A stretch of 64,000 nucleotides of DNA from Calidifontibacillus erzurumensis. Its GTDB lineage: Bacteria > Bacillota > Bacilli > Bacillales > Bacillaceae_J. The position numbers and the translations under genes were made by a program. This document shows positions 19,154 to 30,360 of this stretch, piece after piece (position 1 is the stretch's first letter; every line of letters begins with the position of its first letter). The notes beneath the pieces were generated by a model, which had not been told where the DNA came from, ran no database searches, and was given only the letters and a program-made list of their open reading frames with translations. The stretch covers positions 1 to 64,000 of the forward strand of contig NZ_JABTTE010000015.1 in NCBI RefSeq assembly GCF_013303125.1, written 5' to 3'.

Positions 19154-21145
19154 TTATTCTACTAACTCGTTTTGTTCCTCAAGCTCCTCGTTAGGATTAG
19201 GTTCCATTGTTTCCTGTTCATCTTCCTGTTCGCCTTGTTGCTCATCTTCCTCTTCATCTGAAATCTCATCAATTGTCAATAATTCAATGGCTAGCGGTAA
19301 TGCCGCGCCTCCAGCGTGCATGAATTCAAGTTGTATCATGCCGCTTTCTTTATCATCGATGACATAATCAATAATATTTGCAATTTCCGTCAATGGTTTT
19401 AGCGTTGGAATTAAATACACTTTGCCATCAATTTTGACAGCTCCATTATAAATGCCACCGCGGGCACCTGCTCTTACTCTAATAGTCTGTGAACTTCCTG
19501 TTTCATTAACAATTGGAATTTTCACGATATAAGAAGCACCGTAATGCCCTGGATTTTTAACCATTTCCTCTGGATCGCCTAATCCGTTTTCAGGGGTCAT
19601 TAAATGGTCAGTAGCACCATTAGAAATTTGATAAGCTACAACTTCACTACCTGCTTTATAAACTGGCAATTCCGTCTCTAGTTGTGAACTTTTCCAAACA
19701 CCTCGAGGGTGGCGGGCTGTTTGATCAATGGCAACTGGCTCTTCTAAAATCGTTGTGACATCTGTTCCATTTTTGCTTATAACCGTTCTAATTTTATAAT
19801 GGAGTTGACCAGTTCCCGCTTTTTTCCTAACATAAAAGTCATACAGAAAACCTAGAGTATTCGCTTTTGGAACTTCAAAAGATTTTATAAGAATATTTTC
19901 TCCTTCCTTTACAACAGAACGTTCCATTTTCACAGAGGTCATTTTGCCACTTAAAGCTCGTTCAGCAATTGGCAAACCTACATCATAATTAACCCATCCA
20001 TTAATTGTTTTTCGATTAATACCTTTTAGGTCGACAACTTCTATTTCATTCGTAGATGATAAATTTTCAATTGTAATGGCAATTGTAACAGGTTCATTGA
20101 ACTCGTTAATATGCCATCCAAATACACGGTGATCGACTGCATTTTTCTCACTTTGCACTTCATCATGCCATAATGTTGCATTTTCTTCAGGTATAGTTCG
20201 TTCATTTAAATTTTCTGGGTTGTCACTAACCATGATCCTGCGGTTTCCAACAAACGTTGCACCATCAACATTAGTAGGCTTTGAAAACAATAATTCTTCT
20301 TTCTCTAAAAATTCATGTTTAAATTTTGCCGGATTAATATAAATATAGATTTCTCTTGTAACTGCATCATAATGTGAATACCCGCCAAATACTTTTGGAA
20401 TAATACTGATTGGCATCACAAGCATATTTTCATATTCAAATATTGAGTTTGGTATTTCTATTAGTTCATTATCTATAAATGCGTAATTTTGATCTTTGAA
20501 AAGCTTAATCGTTGAATCATTCCAATAAATAGTAATTTCATTACCATTTCTTTCCCAAGTTAAATCCTCTGATACATTGTTTAACACTGCATCTAATGGA
20601 AGAAAAGTAACGCCATTTCGAACAATTCTCGCAAATGATCCAAAATCTACAACTTTATCATTTACATAAACTGGTGCTTCAATTTTTTCGTACGTCGTTT
20701 CTGGCAAAGTAATCGATATTTTTCTCAACTTTTCATCCCAAACGACTGTTCCATCAAAAGCTTCCCCTACAAAACGTAAAGGGACAAGTGTCCGGTTTTT
20801 ATAAATCGTCGCTGAAACATCAAGCTTATAGTCTTCTCCATCAACTTGTGCAACATCTGAATCAATGGCTAATCGAATAAATCTTTCATTTTTTATAGCA
20901 GAAATAGTCTTCGTCTTTTCATCCCATTGAACATTCGCATCCATTGCTTCAAAGATTGCCCTTAGAGGCACTAATGTCCGTTCATCTTTAATAGCGGGTG
21001 GCACATCAAATTTTATAGGAGCATCATTAATAAAAATGCGTATATCTTTCATCTCTTTAATGGTTGACTCTGCGTGTACATTTGGTAAAAAGACACTTAA
21101 TGCTAATGTGCTAGAAAGGATGCCTGTCATAATCTTTGTTTTCAA
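19154..21145 (-). CDS. Secreted protein with copper-amine-oxidase N-terminal-like repeats
   Basis: A 663-residue exported protein. A signal peptide (1-25, cleavage after NVHA) is followed by about four tandem repeats of the copper-amine-oxidase N-terminal type (PF07833-like), seen as 'TLVPLRAIFEAMDANVQWD' and 'TLVPLRFVGEAFDGTVVWD' plus two weaker copies up to about residue 270. The central part (about 280-620) is a beta-rich region I do not recognise. The C-terminus is a very acidic glutamate- and glutamine-rich tail. No amine-oxidase catalytic domain is present. Such repeats are thought to bind the cell wall or form stalks; the role here is unknown. It is convergent with the chemoreceptor gene. 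Confidence 0.82.
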   Translation of the reverse strand: MKTKIMTGILSSTLALSVFLPNVHAESTIKEMKDIRIFINDAPIKFDVPPAIKDERTLVPLRAIFEAMDANVQWDEKTKTISAIKNERFIRLAIDSDVAQVDGEDYKLDVSATIYKNRTLVPLRFVGEAFDGTVVWDEKLRKISITLPETTYEKIEAPVYVNDKVVDFGSFARIVRNGVTFLPLDAVLNNVSEDLTWERNGNEITIYWNDSTIKLFKDQNYAFIDNELIEIPNSIFEYENMLVMPISIIPKVFGGYSHYDAVTREIYIYINPAKFKHEFLEKEELLFSKPTNVDGATFVGNRRIMVSDNPENLNERTIPEENATLWHDEVQSEKNAVDHRVFGWHINEFNEPVTIAITIENLSSTNEIEVVDLKGINRKTINGWVNYDVGLPIAERALSGKMTSVKMERSVVKEGENILIKSFEVPKANTLGFLYDFYVRKKAGTGQLHYKIRTVISKNGTDVTTILEEPVAIDQTARHPRGVWKSSQLETELPVYKAGSEVVAYQISNGATDHLMTPENGLGDPEEMVKNPGHYGASYIVKIPIVNETGSSQTIRVRAGARGGIYNGAVKIDGKVYLIPTLKPLTEIANIIDYVIDDKESGMIQLEFMHAGGAALPLAIELLTIDEISDEEEDEQQGEQEDEQETMEPNPNEELEEQNELVE

Positions 21146-21240
21146 TTCATCAACCCCTCCAAATTTCGATACTTACAACCCCTAGATTCTACCATTTTTT
21201 TGTTACAAAACAATGTCAAATAGATTAAAAGATTGGAAAA

Positions 21241-21270
21241 AATAAAAAAACCGTTGCTAAACAGCAACGA
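21241..21270 (-). terminator. Terminator after tRNA-Ser
   Basis: On the minus strand, CGTTGCT pairs with AGCAACG across a short loop and is followed by GTTTTTTTATTTTTT. Confidence 0.85.
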
Positions 21271-21293
21271 TTGTTGTTAGCTTTGTATGTATA

Positions 21294-21386
21294 TGGCGGA
21301 GGAAGAGGGATTCGAACCCCCGCGCGGTTTGACCCGCCTCTCGGTTTTCAAGACCGACCCCTTCAGCCAGACTTGGGTATTCCTCC
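21294..21386 (-). tRNA. tRNA-Ser (anticodon TGA)
   Basis: A 93-nt class II tRNA with a long variable arm. The acceptor GGAGGAA pairs with TTCCTCC, the anticodon loop carries TGA, the T-arm is GGGTTCGAATCCC and the CCA end is encoded. It reads UCA. It lies downstream of serS as trnSL-Ser does in B. subtilis. Confidence 0.97.
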
Positions 21387-21402
21387 ATTTCAGACAATAA
21401 AA

Positions 21403-21431
21403 AATATATCATAGGAAATACTGATTGTCAA
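21403..21431 (-). promoter_or_regulatory. Promoter of tRNA-Ser
   Basis: On the minus strand, a consensus TTGACA (21431-21426), a 17-base spacer and TATATT (21408-21403). Confidence 0.85.
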
Positions 21432-21659
21432 ATTTCTTTGATAAAAAAATTTTTGTAGTAATTTGTCTAATCGACAAAGGAATTCCGAAATACCATTCTA
21501 GAATATTGGTCTATTCCTTTTTTCTCATCCATTATTTCGTTTCTCACAAATTATTTCTAAATACCTTTACAGATCGTACTTTTATCATGTCTTAATGTGT
21601 TACTCTTCCATGTTCTCATATTTTCATAATTGCTAAAGGGTTTCTCTTCGTGGATCCAA

Positions 21660-21980
21660 TCATGGATGATAAGCTCCTCGATAAACATAATATAACCCAA
21701 TCTTAGTTTTTTTAACGTACCAAAAATCACCTGCTGAACCTTTAAATTCATCTGGTACAAACCATTCGTATGGATCATACCCACTCACTCTGTACATATA
21801 ACACTGATAGGAGTAGTCATAGCCTCTATCTTCAATACTAACAGTTAAACTTTGAATAGGATGCAAGCGTAACAATAAATTCAATCGTATGACAAATTCC
21901 GGTGAAAAACTCATGACTGTGAGGAATAAAAGTACAGTAGATATCATTAATAAAACTTTACTCTTCTTATTTTTAAACAT
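21660..21980 (-). CDS. Small membrane-anchored or secreted hypothetical protein
   Basis: A 106-residue reading frame. Residues 8-26 form a hydrophobic N-terminal segment (signal anchor), and the rest is tyrosine-rich and extracellular in prediction. CGGGG lies about 7 bases before the ATG. I do not recognise a family. A second frame overlaps its 3' end (to about 21557), so a C-terminal frameshift of a longer ancestor is possible. The gene stands alone between tRNA-Ser and serS. Confidence 0.55.
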   Translation of the reverse strand: MFKNKKSKVLLMISTVLLFLTVMSFSPEFVIRLNLLLRLHPIQSLTVSIEDRGYDYSYQCYMYRVSGYDPYEWFVPDEFKGSAGDFWYVKKTKIGLYYVYRGAYHP

Positions 21981-22438
21981 TTTTTCCCCGTGTTTTTCCT
22001 GTAATTGGTACCATAAAAAGTTTGTAACACATGAATTCTACCAAAAAAAGGTAACTGTTTTTTTAAGGTAAGAATACTCATTTGTCAGCATAAAATTACA
22101 GATAAATGTATAGAAAAACAACATGTTATGCTTTCGTTTCTAAAAAATTTAGGGGGGAACAAACACGGTGATTGAAGGACATATCCAGTATAGCGAAGGG
22201 GAGTCACGATAAATTCCCATGTCATTTTCTGAAGTATCGTTAGTCTTTAGATAAGAATGGAGATTTAAAATCACAGTCAAATCTTGCGGTTTTTGCTATC
22301 CTCTAGACATTCAAATTGTCAAACTATCTTTCATGCACAAGGCAAAAATCGTGCAACATCTAGGATCCTTCACAAATATAAAGTAAAATTTGTATACGAT
22401 AATGGGACTAAGGAGAAAAGGTGATCATAAAAATTGAA
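21981..22438. other. Non-coding stretch upstream of the small hypothetical gene
   Basis: About 460 bases with no convincing gene. A 14-codon frame starts with GTG at about 22168 after AGGGGGG, but it ends quickly and has no relative that I know. Confidence 0.4.
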
Positions 22439-22472
22439 GGGCAGCCATATATCCCTATAGCAATGGCCACCC
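22439..22472 (-). terminator. Terminator of serS
   Basis: On the minus strand, GGGTGGCCAT pairs over 10 positions (two wobble pairs) with ATGGCTGCCC and is followed by TTCAATTTTTA. Confidence 0.7.
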
Positions 22473-22493
22473 ACAAACAAGTCTAAAGACATC

Positions 22494-23780
22494 TTAATCA
22501 TTTTTCGGCTTAATTACTTCAATATTTCCCATATACGGTCTTAATATTTCTGGAATGATCACACTGCCATCTTCTTGTTGGTAGTTTTCCAAAATAGCCG
22601 CAACTGTACGGCCAATGGCAAGTCCTGAACCATTCAGTGTATGAACATGCTCTGGTTTCGCACCCTGTTCACGACGGAATCGAATATTAGCTCGTCGTGC
22701 TTGGAATGCTTCAAAATTACTGCATGAAGAAATCTCACGATAAGTGTTATAACTTGGAAGCCATACTTCAATATCATATTTTTTTGCTGCAGTAAAACCA
22801 AGATCTGCTGTACACATGCTCATAACGCGGTAAGGAAGCCCTAAGAGCTGTAAAATTTTCTCTGCATGGCCAGTCAATTTTTCCAATTCCTCATAAGAAT
22901 CTTCAGGTTTTACAAAACGAACAAGTTCGACTTTATTAAATTGATGTTGGCGAATTAAACCGCGCGTATCACGGCCAGCAGAACCTGCTTCAGAACGGAA
23001 ACAAGCGCTATAACCGCAATAAGCAATTGGCAAATCATTAGCATCCAAAATTTCATCGCGATGTAAATTTGTTACTGGAACTTCTGCAGTTGGGATTAAG
23101 AAGTAATCTTCATTGTCAATTTTAAAAGCATCTTCCTCAAATTTCGGCAATTGTCCGGTTCCGGTCATGCTATCACGGTTTACGATATAAGGCGGGATCA
23201 CTTCCTCATAACCATGGTGTTCGGAATGATAATCCATCATAAAATTGATAAGTGCGCGCTCCAAACGAGCACCTAACCCTTTATAAAAAACAAAGCGGCT
23301 GCCAGTCACTTTTGCTGCTCGTTCAAAATCTAATATACCAAGTTCATTCGCAATATCCCAATGAGGTTTTGGATCAAAAGCAAATTGGCGAATTTCTCCC
23401 CATTTGCGTACTTCGACATTATCATCTTCAGACTCTCCTACAGGCACTGTTTCATGAGGAATATTCGGGATGGATAATAATAGTTTCTGCAATGACTCCT
23501 CAACAACACGAAGCTCGTCATCAATAACTTTAATACGATCGCCAACTTCTCTCATTTCCACAATCAAATGATCGGCATCTTTCTTTTCTCTTTTTAATAC
23601 AGAAATTTGTTTAGAAACTTCATTCCGTTTGTTTTTTAACATTTCTCCTTCTGCAATAAGTTCGCGCCGTCTGACATCTAACTCACCAAAGCGATCCAAA
23701 TCACCTAAATCTTCGCCACGAAATTTCAGTTTTTCTTTAATTTCCGCAAAATTTTCACGTAGAAATTTCATATCAAGCAT
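22494..23780 (-). CDS. serS: Seryl-tRNA synthetase
   Basis: A 428-residue class II synthetase (425 in B. subtilis). The N-terminal long coiled-coil arm (about 30-100) binds the long variable arm of tRNA-Ser. Motif 2 ([17 protein letters not shown]) and motif 3 ([17 protein letters not shown]) are intact. I chose the ATG at 23780 ([10 protein letters not shown]) because AGGAGG lies 8 bases upstream; the ATG two codons earlier is too close to it. Expression is controlled by a T-box leader directly upstream, so uncharged tRNA-Ser should induce it. Confidence 0.97.
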   Translation of the reverse strand: MLDMKFLRENFAEIKEKLKFRGEDLGDLDRFGELDVRRRELIAEGEMLKNKRNEVSKQISVLKREKKDADHLIVEMREVGDRIKVIDDELRVVEESLQKLLLSIPNIPHETVPVGESEDDNVEVRKWGEIRQFAFDPKPHWDIANELGILDFERAAKVTGSRFVFYKGLGARLERALINFMMDYHSEHHGYEEVIPPYIVNRDSMTGTGQLPKFEEDAFKIDNEDYFLIPTAEVPVTNLHRDEILDANDLPIAYCGYSACFRSEAGSAGRDTRGLIRQHQFNKVELVRFVKPEDSYEELEKLTGHAEKILQLLGLPYRVMSMCTADLGFTAAKKYDIEVWLPSYNTYREISSCSNFEAFQARRANIRFRREQGAKPEHVHTLNGSGLAIGRTVAAILENYQQEDGSVIIPEILRPYMGNIEVIKPKND

Positions 23781-23810
23781 ATTCATTACCTCCTCTTTTT
23801 TTTAAAATAA

Positions 23811-24075
23811 AAAACTCCCGTCCCTATAAATAGGGACGAGAGTATACCCGCGTTGCCACCCTGATTGAAAAAAGCATAGCTTTTTTCCACTCACTATGAT
23901 AACGGTTGTTAAACCGAAAGTATTTACTAAGCTCGAAAGCTGTTCCATACTTTGCTCAGGGATGGATTCACAAGAGGCTTTTATCGGTTTGCACCAACCA
24001 CCGACTCTCTTAAAAAAGCTTTCTTGCTACTAGTTCCCATCAACGCTGTTCTTTATTAAACTTGCCGTTCTGTTA
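23811..24075 (-). promoter_or_regulatory. T-box riboswitch of serS
   Basis: On the minus strand, the conserved T-box core AGGGTGGCAACGCGGG lies at 23862-23847. A 12-base-pair terminator (CTC-CGTCCCTA/TAGGGACG-GAG) with a TTTTTT tail lies at 23842-23811. In stem I the sequence GTGAATCCATC places the serine codon UCC (23966-23964) at the specifier position. Binding of uncharged tRNA-Ser should favour the antiterminator and allow read-through into serS. The 5' boundary is approximate. Confidence 0.93.
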
Positions 24076-24117
24076 TATTAATCATTACACTATCATTTTA
24101 CCACAATTTCTCTGCTA

Positions 24118-24708
24118 TTATACAGCTAATTTTTCTTTTGCTTCTTTAACCATTTTAACAAAATATTGAGCCATACGGTGGTCATCAGTTAATTCCGGAT
24201 GGAAAGAACAAGCGAGGTAATGGCCTTGTCGTACTGCAACAATTTTGTCATGGTGTTTGCAAATAATTTCAACATCATTGCCGACTTCAAGAATTCTAGG
24301 TGCTCGGATGAAAACACCAATAAAATCATCGGCAATATCAGTGATCGTCAAGCTTGCTTCAAAACTGTCTACTTGACGGCCAAAAGCATTGCGCTCAACG
24401 GTCATATCAATTAATCCTAAATGAGCATCTTCTTGTCCGGCAATTTTCGTAGCCATTAAAATCAAACCGGCGCAAGTTCCCCAAATTGGCTTTCCGCTTT
24501 CGCCAAATTTTTTTAATGGCTCGAAAAATCCGTATTTATCGATTAATCGTCTCATGGTCGTGCTTTCTCCACCAGGGAGTATAAGACCATCGATGTCTTG
24601 CAATTGTTCAACTTTTTTAATTGCCACTGCCTCGGCACCAACAGCTTCTATTGCTTGTATATGCTCTCTTACAGCCCCTTGCAGAGCTAAAACCCCTATT
24701 TTAACCAT
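24118..24708 (-). CDS. pdxT: Pyridoxal 5'-phosphate synthase glutaminase subunit PdxT
   Basis: A 196-residue class I glutaminase with the triad C79, H170 and E172, and the oxyanion block PGGEST. It releases ammonia from glutamine and channels it to PdxS. I chose the ATG at 24708 ([10 protein letters not shown]) because GGGG lies 9 bases upstream and the family start fits. It normally follows pdxS within a few bases, but here 364 bases of repeat-bearing sequence separate the two genes. Confidence 0.96.
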   Translation of the reverse strand: MVKIGVLALQGAVREHIQAIEAVGAEAVAIKKVEQLQDIDGLILPGGESTTMRRLIDKYGFFEPLKKFGESGKPIWGTCAGLILMATKIAGQEDAHLGLIDMTVERNAFGRQVDSFEASLTITDIADDFIGVFIRAPRILEVGNDVEIICKHHDKIVAVRQGHYLACSFHPELTDDHRMAQYFVKMVKEAKEKLAV

Positions 24709-24776
24709 GTAGCATAGCCCCTTTTGTTGTCGCAAAAATAAAAAAATAAATAATACAATCTAACAGGATTAGATCT

Positions 24777-24922
24777 GGCCAGCTCAACCGACCAGCGACT
24801 CCGCAAACTTCAGACTTCTCCACTACGATAAGTCAACATCTGCTCGTTTCCTCGCAGTGTTTCCTTTATCTCATTGCGAAGTCTTCCAGTTTGTACGTCG
24901 CTAAACGGTCGCTTCCGCTTTA
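24777..24922. repeat. Palindromic intergenic repeat module, copy 1
   Basis: About 146 bases. The ends are imperfect inverted repeats: AGCGAC/GTCGCT, AAACT/AGTTT and GACTTC/GAAGTC, so the whole module can fold into a long hairpin. The interior (24824-24872) and the right end (CGCTAAACGGTCGCTTCCGC) are nearly identical to copy 2. It resembles the noncoding GC-richer repeats scattered through Bacillaceae intergenic regions. Confidence 0.8.
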
Positions 24923-24925
24923 TTT

Positions 24926-25068
24926 GTCCAGCTCCAGTCACCAGCGCCTTACGAGACTTCCTTCACCTCCGTACGATAAGTCAACATCTGCTCGTCCCTC
25001 GCAGTGTTTCCTTTATCTCCTCCGGCTCAGTCCAGTCTTATCGGCGCTAAACGGTCGCTTCCGCTTTT
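24926..25068. repeat. Palindromic intergenic repeat module, copy 2
   Basis: About 143 bases, directly repeating copy 1. It starts GTCCAGCTCCAG. Its arms AGCGCC/GGCGCT and AGACT/AGTCT pair. The shared core begins TACGATAAGTCAACATCTGC at 24972. It abuts the pdxS stop codon. Confidence 0.8.
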
Positions 25069-25072
25069 CTAA

Positions 25073-25960
25073 TTACCAGCCGCGTTCTTGCATGCGTTCG
25101 CTTGGTTGTAATGATGAAATTTCAATACCTTTCATTGCTGTACCTAATCCTTTAGAAAGCTCAGCAATTAATGCGTAGTCTTCATAGTGTGTAGTAGCTT
25201 CTACAATAGCACGTGCAAACTTTTCTGGATTTTCAGATTTAAAAATACCTGATCCTACAAATACACCATCTGCTCCTAAGTGCATCATTAATGCTGCATC
25301 TGCTGGTGTTGCAACACCGCCGGCTGCAAAGTTAACAACTGGAAGTTTTCCTTCACGTTTCACTTGAAGCACAAGTTCATATGGAGCTTGAATATTTTTT
25401 GCATAAGCCATTAATTCATCTTCAGACATTGAAACAACTTGACGAATTTGTGATTGAACCATACGCATATGGCGAACAGCTTCTACAATATTTCCCGTTC
25501 CAGGTTCGCCTTTTGTACGAAGCATAGATGCACCTTCACCAATACGGCGTAATGCTTCACCTAAATCACGGCAACCGCACACAAATGGTACTGTAAATTC
25601 ACGTTTATTAATATGAAATACTTCGTCAGCAGGTGTTAAAACTTCACTTTCATCAATATAGTCTACGCCCAAAGATTCCAATACACGAGCTTCTACATAA
25701 TGACCGATCCGAGCTTTTGCCATAACAGGAATTGACACAGCGTTCATAACTTCTTCAATAATTGTTGGATCTGCCATACGCGCAACACCGCCAGCTGCAC
25801 GAATATCTGCTGGTACGCGCTCGAGAGCCATAACAGCAACCGCTCCTGCAGCTTCAGCAATTTTAGCTTGTTCCGCATTGACAACGTCCATAATAACGCC
25901 GCCTTTTTGCATTTCCGCCATTCCACGTTTTACACGTTCTGTTCCAACATTTTGAGACAT
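25073..25960 (-). CDS. pdxS: Pyridoxal 5'-phosphate synthase lyase subunit PdxS
   Basis: A 295-residue (beta/alpha)8 protein, against 294 in B. subtilis. Catalytic lysines K82 (MAKARIGH) and K150 (RTKGEPGTG) are present. It forms PLP from ribose 5-phosphate, glyceraldehyde 3-phosphate and ammonia, in a 12+12 complex with PdxT. I chose the ATG at 25960 ([10 protein letters not shown]) because AGGAGG lies 10 bases upstream. A possible promoter is TGGACA (26041-26036) with TAAAAT (26016-26011) at a long 19-base spacing. dacA upstream has its own terminator. Confidence 0.97.
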   Translation of the reverse strand: MSQNVGTERVKRGMAEMQKGGVIMDVVNAEQAKIAEAAGAVAVMALERVPADIRAAGGVARMADPTIIEEVMNAVSIPVMAKARIGHYVEARVLESLGVDYIDESEVLTPADEVFHINKREFTVPFVCGCRDLGEALRRIGEGASMLRTKGEPGTGNIVEAVRHMRMVQSQIRQVVSMSEDELMAYAKNIQAPYELVLQVKREGKLPVVNFAAGGVATPADAALMMHLGADGVFVGSGIFKSENPEKFARAIVEATTHYEDYALIAELSKGLGTAMKGIEISSLQPSERMQERGW

Positions 25961-26087
25961 TTTTACAATTCCTCCTACATATATGTAATTATTCATGATT
26001 AACTTTTTTTATTTTATCATGCACAAAAGATGGCCTGTCCATTATTTTAACCTAAAATTCTTGAAATTCCTATTTTTATTTGAAAAA

Positions 26088-26150
26088 AAATAGAAAAAAA
26101 TCCATAAAATCAACTAGGAATACTTATATATTCTTCGTTGATTTTATAGA
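26088..26150 (-). terminator. Terminator of dacA
   Basis: On the minus strand, ATAAAATCAAC pairs with GTTGATTTTAT (11 base pairs, long loop) and is followed by TTTTTTTCTATTTTTTTTC. Confidence 0.7.
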
Positions 26151-26176
26151 TTCAATAAAATAGATTATTTTTTTAT

Positions 26177-27538
26177 TTAAAACAAGCCTTTAATTCCGCT
26201 TGCTACACTACTCCAAATATCTACAAAAAATCCACCAATAGCCCTCATTGATAAGACAAACCAATTTGCTTTTTCGACTTTTGCCTGAGTTACTACATCG
26301 ACTGTTTCATGAAGACCACCGTCGTCAAATAAATATCCAAAATTATTTTCACCTTTGTATTCATATGTTAAATATCCGACCTTTTGGCCTTTTTTAACCG
26401 GTGCCACTAAAGTGCCATCTTTAGAAAGTGCTTTTTCATCTAAAATAAGCTTTGGTTCGTAAAGCTCCTCTTCATTGACTTTAATAACCGTTGTTAGCGG
26501 CTCTTTAGCAGCAATTTCAACTTCATGCTCTTTTCCTTTAGTGACCTTTAATGTACTTTGTTTTTTCAGTTGATAGCCCTCTGGAAACAGCTCTTTTTCT
26601 ACAAAATTGCTAAATCCATAGTCAAATAGTTTTTTCGTTTCTTCAAAACGTGCATATTGTGACTTCGTGCGCATGACAACACTAATTAAACGCATTCCAT
26701 TGCGGACAGCTGTTCCAGTAAAGCAATAGCCAGCAAGTTCTGTAGAACCAGTTTTCAAACCATCAACGCCTTGATATGCAAACTGCTGCAAATAACCAGG
26801 AATGTCAGGCAACATCGCATTCCAGTTCAACATCGTAATTCCTTCGCCATCGATTCCTTTTGTAAATTTCTTTACAGGAATGCTCGCTGTTTCTAATACT
26901 TCAGGGTAATCATTGATCAAATGGTAGGCAAGTGTAGCTGTCGCACGGGCTGACATCATATTTTCTTCTGTTTCGCCTGTCCCTTTCGGATGCATCCCTA
27001 ATAAATCTTTATTATTTAAGCCTGTTGAATTCACAAACTTAAAATCTTTCATTCCAAGCTCTTTTGCTTTGTCATTCATCATTTTAACGAAATTAGTTTC
27101 TGATCCAGCAATTGTTTCCGCAAGGGCAATCGTTGAACCATTAGCTGAATAAATCGCCATTGATTCATAAAGCTCTTTTACTGTATATTTTATATCTTTC
27201 CTAAGTGGTACATTTGATAGACTACGATTTTGTGAGATTTTATATACATAATCAGAAATAGATACTTCTTGATCCCAGCTTACTTTTTTCTGATGGATAG
27301 CCTCTAATAATAAATACTCTGTCATCATTTTTGACATACTTGCTGGAGGTAATGTTTGATCGGCATTTAGTTCATATAATATTTTTCCGGATTTGGCATC
27401 AATTAAAATTGCTGCTTCCGCTTCTAGTCCAAGCTCTACTGCGCTCGCTTTTGTCGGAAAATTGGCAAAGAATGTTGTAAATATTAGCATTACAAGCAAG
27501 CTATATAGAACACATTTGTTTCTAAGATGTTTGTTCAA
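26177..27538 (-). CDS. dacA: D-alanyl-D-alanine carboxypeptidase (PBP5)
   Basis: A 453-residue low-molecular-weight penicillin-binding protein. A signal peptide (about 1-33) is followed by the active-site motifs S67-M-S-K70, S131-A-N133 and K262-T-G264, a beta-rich C-terminal domain, and a C-terminal amphipathic helix ([17 protein letters not shown]) that anchors it in the outer face of the membrane. It trims the terminal D-Ala from peptidoglycan pentapeptides. The start is a TTG at 27538 with GGAGGG 7 bases upstream. It lies between guaB and pdxS, as in B. subtilis. Confidence 0.96.
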   Translation of the reverse strand: MNKHLRNKCVLYSLLVMLIFTTFFANFPTKASAVELGLEAEAAILIDAKSGKILYELNADQTLPPASMSKMMTEYLLLEAIHQKKVSWDQEVSISDYVYKISQNRSLSNVPLRKDIKYTVKELYESMAIYSANGSTIALAETIAGSETNFVKMMNDKAKELGMKDFKFVNSTGLNNKDLLGMHPKGTGETEENMMSARATATLAYHLINDYPEVLETASIPVKKFTKGIDGEGITMLNWNAMLPDIPGYLQQFAYQGVDGLKTGSTELAGYCFTGTAVRNGMRLISVVMRTKSQYARFEETKKLFDYGFSNFVEKELFPEGYQLKKQSTLKVTKGKEHEVEIAAKEPLTTVIKVNEEELYEPKLILDEKALSKDGTLVAPVKKGQKVGYLTYEYKGENNFGYLFDDGGLHETVDVVTQAKVEKANWFVLSMRAIGGFFVDIWSSVASGIKGLF

Positions 27539-27617
27539 CTTAATTCCCTCCAGTACTTAATCCCATGCTTATTAAAACAAAGTTTCCACTCCATCGGCTA
27601 TTCTATCAAATTTAAGA

Positions 27618-27650
27618 ACAAAAAAACAGAGGAAAAGCTCCTCTGTTTCC
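27618..27650 (-). terminator. Terminator of guaB
   Basis: On the minus strand, AAACAGAGG pairs with CCTCTGTTT and is followed by TTTTGTTC. Confidence 0.85.
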
Positions 27651-27706
27651 AAAAGTAGGTTGGTATTTTTTTCTACATCAATACGAACCTTGATATTCCT
27701 ATTCTT

Positions 27707-29278
<1,572 letters not shown>

Positions 29279-29315
29279 TTAAGCGCTTGCATTTGTTTTG
29301 GGGGTGTCAATTTGA

Positions 29316-30293
29316 ATGTATAATCAAGAAATAATTTGGAACTCTTTGTCCATCTTTTATTCTTCGATCAATGCTCAAAAATATTTGCTTCACTGTTATC
29401 AAAAATTGGGCATGGAGGATGCTGAGAAAAAAAGTTATGAAAACTGCTATCCATTTATTTATTATTTAGATCATGGAAAAAGTTATTACCAACTTGCAAA
29501 TCAAGCGCCATTTTCAATCAAGCCAATACTATTATTTTATGGAATGGTGCAACTTTTAAAAGCATGTCTATTAACCGTTGATCCTGCCTATCCTGAATCA
29601 TCAACTGTTCTTGCTCATGGTGTGACGACAAGAAAAAGAAAAAAAAGAAACTACGAATTTTTAAAAGATGAAGTAAAAATTCAAAAAAATGGGTTATTTC
29701 CCCAGCTTGCCATCAAAATGTTTCACATGAAACAAAATCTTGATGCAGAAAAATATACAATGGAATTTCTATTGGCTAGAATTCCGGAGTTAAACCATAT
29801 TTTCCAAACAACTTTTGATAAAATGCAAAGTTATAAAATTGCTCGTCTGCATGATATGGAAATGCACATCCCAATGGATATGTTAGACCATTTACATATG
29901 ACATCGGATCGTTTTCATACTTTTTTAAAACAAGTTTTGCCGATAGATTTCCAAATCATTGAAAACAAAAATAGTGAAAAATTTCAAATTCAATTGAGTA
30001 AACCTTTGAACGTAAATGAAGTTTCACCGCTTCAAGTTAATTGTTTTGAACAAACAATCCATATACCAATAGAGAAAAAACAATTTTTCTTTTTCCCGGA
30101 AATGATGACCCATTATTTACTTCTTTACAATTTAAGCATGATTGCAAGGTATGAAACAGAATGGTGGAGCGAGCTTCTTTACAGTTTTGACAGCCTTGAT
30201 TATCCGTTTATTCATCAATTTTTACATGTAACAGCAATAAAAGTTCCTTTTCTCATTAACGACTATTTGCAACAAAAAAAGGTTGCCTTATAA
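29316..30293 (+). CDS. yaaC: YaaC family protein
   Basis: A 325-residue protein of the YaaC family (about 315 residues in B. subtilis), placed divergently from guaB and convergent with the gyrA cluster as in Bacillus. It is rich in aromatic residues, has no signal peptide and has no motif that I can tie to a reaction. GGGGG precedes the ATG. The coding sequence contains a near-perfect parS site at 29719-29734. Function unknown. Confidence 0.88.
   Translation: MYNQEIIWNSLSIFYSSINAQKYLLHCYQKLGMEDAEKKSYENCYPFIYYLDHGKSYYQLANQAPFSIKPILLFYGMVQLLKACLLTVDPAYPESSTVLAHGVTTRKRKKRNYEFLKDEVKIQKNGLFPQLAIKMFHMKQNLDAEKYTMEFLLARIPELNHIFQTTFDKMQSYKIARLHDMEMHIPMDMLDHLHMTSDRFHTFLKQVLPIDFQIIENKNSEKFQIQLSKPLNVNEVSPLQVNCFEQTIHIPIEKKQFFFFPEMMTHYLLLYNLSMIARYETEWWSELLYSFDSLDYPFIHQFLHVTAIKVPFLINDYLQQKKVAL
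29719..29734. promoter_or_regulatory. parS-like site inside yaaC (15 of 16 bases)
   Basis: TGTTTCACATGAAACA differs from the ParB-binding consensus TGTTTCACGTGAAACA only at one central base (CACATG in place of CACGTG), so the palindrome is broken at its centre. Confidence 0.6.
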
Positions 30294-30294
30294 G

Positions 30295-30340
30295 TGTCGG
30301 CATTTAAATCTTCCGTTTGAATCACTTTTAAATGCCGACA
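30295..30340. terminator. Hairpin between convergent yaaC and the HD-GYP gene
   Basis: TGTCGGCATTTAAA and TTTAAATGCCGACA form a perfect 14-base-pair stem. The T run after it is short on the plus strand (ATTTT), so termination strength is uncertain. Confidence 0.7.
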
Positions 30341-30360
30341 ATTTTGGGCAACCGTTTCAT

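Noticed and set aside
22417-22485. Short GTG-initiated frame after AAGGAG
   Set aside because: It is the reverse side of the serS terminator hairpin and has only about 21 codons.
24891-25178. 95-codon plus-strand frame over the repeat modules
   Set aside because: It runs through repeat copy 2 into the antisense of pdxS and has no homology-like features.
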